Position numbers and translations under genes: made by a program | Source: Agroathelia rolfsii | Lineage: Eukaryota > Basidiomycota > Agaricomycetes > Amylocorticiales > Amylocorticiaceae | Direction: 5' to 3' | DNA length: 64,000 bases | Assembly (NCBI GenBank): GCA_018343915.1 | Contig: JABRWF010000002.1 | Location: 1,240,001 to 1,304,000 of the forward strand | The notes under the pieces: model-generated | Told to the model about the DNA's origin: nothing | Databases searched by the model: none | What the model saw: the letters and a program-made list of their open reading frames with translations, nothing else | In this document: one piece after another, positions 59,383 through 64,000 of the stretch | How the letters are laid out: each line of letters opens with the position of its first letter | Position numbering within the stretch: the stretch's first letter is position 1

Positions 59383-62300
59383 TTAAGGATAGGCAAACCC
59401 ATACACATCCTTGGCACGACGCCGGTGAAGAGGAGGGCTATAACTGGGACCGCGTGCACCATGTCGGCGACTAGTACCGCTACCAAAGTCCAAGTCAAGC
59501 TCAGCAGGAGCAGCAGCAGCAACACTGGCATCATCATCGTCCAATGAGCCACGAACGCTGCCCATGTCCAAAAAGTTCATATCCGAATCTACGGAGTATT
59601 TCCGATGTGAGACCGGCGAGGTCAACGACGACGAACAGGACAACGACGGTACACCGGTAATGTTTGCCCTCTTCGTATGATGGTCGACGCCGCCACTGCC
59701 GCGGGACCGTGACTCGCGGGGAAACGGATCATCGACAAAGTTGCTGTTGCCGCTGATGATATTACCAGCACCGACACTGACACCGTAATCTTCCTCCTCA
59801 TCGCCGGTATAGTTGCCATGCACGCCGGCGCCATTAAGATCATTCTCATCCTCATCGTCGTCATCCAGATCGATAAACGATGGTTTTTTCGTCAATCCTG
59901 GGCTCTTACCGTCGCCGCCGCCGATATGCTGCTCCTTCAACATCTGTGGCACCTTTACCACAGGCGGATGCGAATTTTCCTGCCTGCTCTGCGACGATTG
60001 AGGCCGTCGCTGTTGGCTCTTGGCCGTACGCCGCGGCGGAGGCGGCGAGAGTGGGTTGAGGATCACGCTTGATCGGTTCGTGTTCGATCGCGAGCGGGAC
60101 TGGATGGGCGCATGGAAGAGCAAGACGGATGATTGGCTCGGTCGGCGCGCGGCGGCTGAGCTAGAGATGAGCCCCTCCTTGTTTTCGCTGGTCGTAGCGG
60201 AGGCGGCAGTAACAACAGGAGTATTTTGCTGGGTTGGCGTTATTGGCGTCAAAGGCGGACTAGGTGTAGCGAGATGCGATGTCGACGGTCTCGGTGCTAG
60301 GCCAGCACCCCGGGCCAGCGGCTTTGGCTCACGGTTCACGAGAGAATGGGAGCGAACCGGCATAGTGGTAGCGGCAGCAGCAGCAGCAGTAGGCGTACTG
60401 GAAGCAGAAGATACCAATCCCTCGCGCTCGCGGTTCTTGACGCGCAAACGCTCCGCGCTCTTTTTCGGTAGAGGCGGGGGAGGAGAAAGACCCATAGGTG
60501 CACCTTCTCCGCTTCCGGGTTCATGCCTGAGCAAGGACCCATCAAAGCCAGGAGGCAGATACGAAGATGGGGAGGAAGACGTCAGCAACGACGAGAGCCC
60601 CACATCCGAAATGCTCGTCGCCGTCGTGGCCGTCGATTTTGCTGACGCGACCGAGAGTCCGCGCGAGCGGTTATAGCGATCCCCATAAAGGCCAGAGCGT
60701 ATACTACCACCCTCTCCCGCGTCTTCCCGCCACCCGATGAAGCTATCATCACCACGGTGGTCATCATCGCCACACCCATCCTCCTCTTCAAAGCTAGCCT
60801 CGACCAGCAGCAAATCCGCAGGGGACAAGATTGGCCGCGGTTGGTACTTGTACTCATCCTCGTGTTGCACGTGCGACAAAGACGATGGGCTCGTGCCCAT
60901 GGACGATGAAGACGACGGCAGGGGTGCCAGAGGGCTGCGACCACTCCCGCTCGCGCTTGTACTCCCGCTGCCACTGTCACTCGGGCTAGGGAGGGAAGAC
61001 GAGGCTGCTACAGTGTTACCAGTGCTGGCAAACATGATCGTCGCGGGCGGCGTGAGCGTTACGTTCGGCCGAGTGACGGTATTGCTCGGATAGCGTGGCT
61101 GTTGTTGTTGTTGTTGTGGACCAACCTCCTCAGTGCTAAACGAAACACGAATGGCACTCTCCCCATCATTGTTAATCGTATCTTGCGAGGCATTGTACAC
61201 ATGTCCACTATTATTATCACCAATATAATCAGCATTAATGCTACTGTCATGGCTAGAAGAAAAGAAATAAACACGCACGGTTGCGACTGCGACTGCTGCG
61301 AGAATGACAGGCGTTTGAAGCTCGAGCCCGAAAAGAGCCGTTTGCGCACTTGCTGAGGAGGGGACTGTGGAAATTGCTGCTGCTGGGACCCGACACTATC
61401 CCTCCTTGTCATCGTCGACATGGAATCCACCGAGCCGAGGTAAGACGACGAGCTGGAGTGGCGCAACGAGCCGGGCAAAGATGGTAGCGGGAAGCGTGGG
61501 AACGTCTTTTGCTGGCTCGAGCGCGCCATGGTGTATGTCGAGGAAAGAGAGGACGCTTCGGCCGTAAAGTACACCGCGGCTGAGATAGAAGAAGAGGTCG
61601 AGGTTGGGCGCAGGTTGACTGCTGAATTAGGCGTCGAGCCTCCACTTGCTCCTGTACTTACCCCTCCTGCGTGGGAACAGTCATCGATGACAGAGCCAAT
61701 ATCTGTCGGTGCAGTAGGTGTTGCCGAACCACTGCCCCCGCGCCGCTTGAGAACCTGATGCGACACTGCTTTGCGCAAAGATGGCCGCCCCGAATTCGTC
61801 GCCGAACCCTCATTAGACATCGTCGGTATAGGTGGTGGCGGCTGCAACAGCAGCTGGTGTTGTTGTTGTTGTTGTTGTTGTTGTTGCATCTGCCGCTGTT
61901 GTTGAACCACCTTCCTCCTAACCGGTGACGGCTCATAAAAGTTCTTCTGCCGATGATGCCCCCCTATTGCACGGCGCGAAGCCGGGTCATACGAATCATA
62001 CACATCGTCATCGTCATACTCCCCATAATCCCCCTCTTCACCCCCATCATCGTTGTAGCCACTACCGTCCCTACTGATAGTTTTGCGACCCACAGGCGAG
62101 ATGAAGGAAATGTTCGACGACGATGAGGAGAACCTGTTCTCGTCCGTGTCCTTTTTTGATGATACCACCGGTGCGGGTGGAGGAGGCGAGGGTGAGGGCG
62201 TAACAGTGGGGAAAGAAGAGGAGGAAGTCGCGGAAGGCATGGCAAGACGGTATTGCTCCGATCCGGATGGTGTGGGAAGAGGGGGCAGGCTGTGCGTGGG

Positions 62301-63797
62301 CGGGGCGCTCGGCGGGGTCTGCACGATCGCAAAAGCGGCGCCGCTGCGCGAGGCGGATGCATGTCGTTTTAGTGATGCCGAAGATGCTGATGCAGATGAG
62401 GATGGTGGTGCCGCTATTGCCGTTGCTGCTACCGCTGGGGGTCGGATGATCAACGGAGGTAAAGATGGCGGTGGGCCTTTCGCAGATGATGATGATGCTG
62501 ATTCTGCCCTTCGCGGTCTCGTTGTTGTTGCCGCTGCTTGTGGGGGCGGTGGCGGCGGCGGAGAAGGCGTTAAAGGCAACGGTGGCATCGGGAAATCCTC
62601 TACCAGAAGCCTCTGGGGTCGCGTAATCCCGGCGTCGGTGTTACACCTCGGTCGGACAAGCATCTTACGGGAAGAAGCGGATGCGGAGGAAGCAGAAGCT
62701 TCGGCCCAAGGCACTAGCGTGCTCTCGCGCAGAGCAAAAGAAGACCCTGAAGCGTGTAGAGTGTGATGATGGGGATGATGCGTTTGACGGCCGAAGGGGT
62801 CAATAGCGATGTCCGTTGCAAGGGCGGCCGCCGCTGGAGATCGTTGTGGTTGCTGTACCTCTACATGCCTATTCCTAGTGATATATACACCCCCAGAAAA
62901 GAAAACACAAGTTGTAAGAATATGCCAATAACATCACCACCAACAAAAGATGTCACAAATGTAATAAATGAATGAAGCAATAAGGGAAATTAAACGTCAA
63001 GCTGTGCAGAGCACACAAGCGAGCATTCGCCGCAAGACAGGGCACGATGTGCTTTGAACGAGAAGAAAAAGAGAAGGGACTTGCCTCGGTAAATTGCGAG
63101 CTTCGTAACCCATAGCCGATGATGGCACTGATATGATCATGCCGGTTCCATCCGCATCATCGCCGCCACTGGTCCCCCCGGAATGGTAATGCGACAGGTT
63201 TGAGGACGATGCGGATGAGAGGCGCACCAGACTCGGCAGCATGGTAGCACCAGCGTCCGTTGCTGCATGCTTGCCTGACGGTACATGGTCCGAAGAGTGT
63301 CCAGAGTATGCTGAAAGACGACACGCGTCATGATTGTTAACAGCAGGAAGATGAGGGTCGGCTGGTAGGTGCGCGATCGCAATACCGCGTGCGGCGAATG
63401 GGTCGGCGGAGAGGGAGAGGATAGAGCCGGTGAACGATGTCCGTGGGCGGTCCAAGGGTGTGTATGGCTCGGGGTCATCAGAGGATAGGACGGTAGAGGC
63501 CATAGATTTGACAGGCGGTCTAGGGCTGCCCTGTTGGCGTGGAATGGGTCGGCTAGAGGGGGCGCGAGATGACGATGTAGACGTGGACGATGAAAGCTCA
63601 GGGGGCTCCTGGATGACCAACGTCGGATGTGACTTTTTGGATTTGACGCCAAAGGCAGATGTGAGGGAGTTGACAAAGCCAGAGGTGCCAGATTTACTGG
63701 ACGTATGTGGGCGGCCATTGGATGGTTTGTCCGTCTGCTTGCCGGACCACCAGGTGCGAGAGGAGCCGTTCTCTACGTGGGTAGGACGAGGAGACAT
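59383..63797 (-). CDS. Very long Ser/Pro/Gln-rich low-complexity protein
   Basis: Three exons (63085-63797, 61279-62874, 59383-61252) give about 4179 nt and 1392 residues. It starts MSPRPTHVENGSSRTWWSGK and is dominated by Ser, Pro and acidic clusters, with a Gln run (RQMQQQQQQQQQHQ), a YDDDDVYDSYDP stretch and a PPPPPPP run. Many short motifs resemble phosphorylation sites. It ends in SYSPPLHRRRAKDVYGFAYP. No folded domain is recognised, so function is unknown; such proteins in fungi are often signalling or cell-polarity scaffolds. Intron 1 has a GC donor (GCAAGT at 63084). The exon 2/3 junction is ambiguous: a 26-nt GTGCGT intron or an earlier donor giving 41 or 56 nt. GC content is clearly higher than in the rest of the window. 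Confidence 0.75.
61858..61886. repeat. CAA/GTT trinucleotide repeat coding poly-Gln
   Basis: About nine to ten uninterrupted GTT units on the plus strand, read as CAA (Gln) codons on the minus strand inside the Ser/Pro/Gln-rich protein. Such a pure run is likely to vary in length between strains. Confidence 0.85.
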
Positions 63798-64000
63798 AGT
63801 CAATAGAGATGGGAAAGAAAAGGAGAATTATGTATTAAACAAGAAAGAAAAAGAATGTGCGTGGGACCGAAAAGAGCGAGAGTGCTTGTTATTATGACCA
63901 GAAAAGTATACAGACTTATGCGAGGAATAAGATTTACAGGGCAAGGCAACGGGAATTCGTTTTAGCCAGAAGAAGTGATATAGACCTTAGTTCCTGCGGC

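Noticed and set aside
60020..60676. Open frame of over 200 codons on the plus strand.
   Set aside because: It is antisense to the GC-rich, Ser/Pro-coding exon 3; third-position bias and lack of splice context mark it as a shadow frame. The same holds for 62083-62766.
1..64000. CRISPR arrays, insertion sequences, phage or viral genes, bacterial operons.
   Set aside because: No spaced direct repeats, transposase or capsid motifs were seen; the spliced gene structure is eukaryotic throughout.

Overview
This window is nuclear DNA of a filamentous basidiomycete, most likely an agaricomycete. The evidence is the gene architecture: compact genes split by many introns of about 45-75 nt, one gene every 1.5-3 kb on both strands. 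The families also fit: a tandem set of small secreted cysteine-rich 'glycopeptide' proteins, an F-box protein of mushroom type, tandem cytochrome P450 genes and a fungal GHSxGG lipase. I rebuilt exons by hand from GT/AG (or GC/AG) sites, reading phase and conserved protein motifs. For most genes the coding exons add up to an exact multiple of three. The genus cannot be told from the sequence.

Region 1 (0.5-13.4 kb) is mostly housekeeping: a Yippee-like zinc protein, an intron-containing elongator tRNA-Met, a VHS-GAT endocytic adaptor (LSB5-like), mitochondrial seryl-tRNA synthetase sharing a 94-bp divergent promoter with a replication factor C subunit, the cytosolic Fe-S scaffold CFD1, a CipC-like small protein, and a Ser/Pro-rich protein with an RRM-like C-terminus.

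Region 2 (14.6-24.3 kb) is AT-rich and gene-poor. It holds three intact tandem copies of a secreted eight-cysteine protein with identical eight-exon structure (including 14- and 16-nt exons) and a fourth, decayed copy. About 3 kb with no recognisable gene follows.

Region 3 (24.3-47.7 kb) returns to conserved genes: an HST3/HST4-type sirtuin, RNA polymerase subunit RPB6, a large multi-RRM protein, a lipase, a secreted RNase T2, the meiotic recombinase DMC1 (18 exons), the TFIIIB subunit BDP1, a protein with a CxxC-CxxC zinc site, an uncertain gene, and an F-box protein. RPB6, BDP1 and the tRNA gene concern transcription by or products of Pol III. RFC, DMC1 and HST3 concern chromosome maintenance. 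I see no operon-like functional logic beyond divergent promoters.

Region 4 (47.9-64 kb) has two tandem P450 genes (one intact, the distal one broken by a 2-nt deletion), SURF1 and SLA2 transcribed divergently from about 100 bp, and a very long Ser/Pro/Gln-rich protein of unknown function.

Sequence-wide oddities are a high count of GC-AG introns (six among about 137 modelled), microexons, and two candidate ultra-short introns. I found no transposon, CRISPR, virus-like or plasmid feature.
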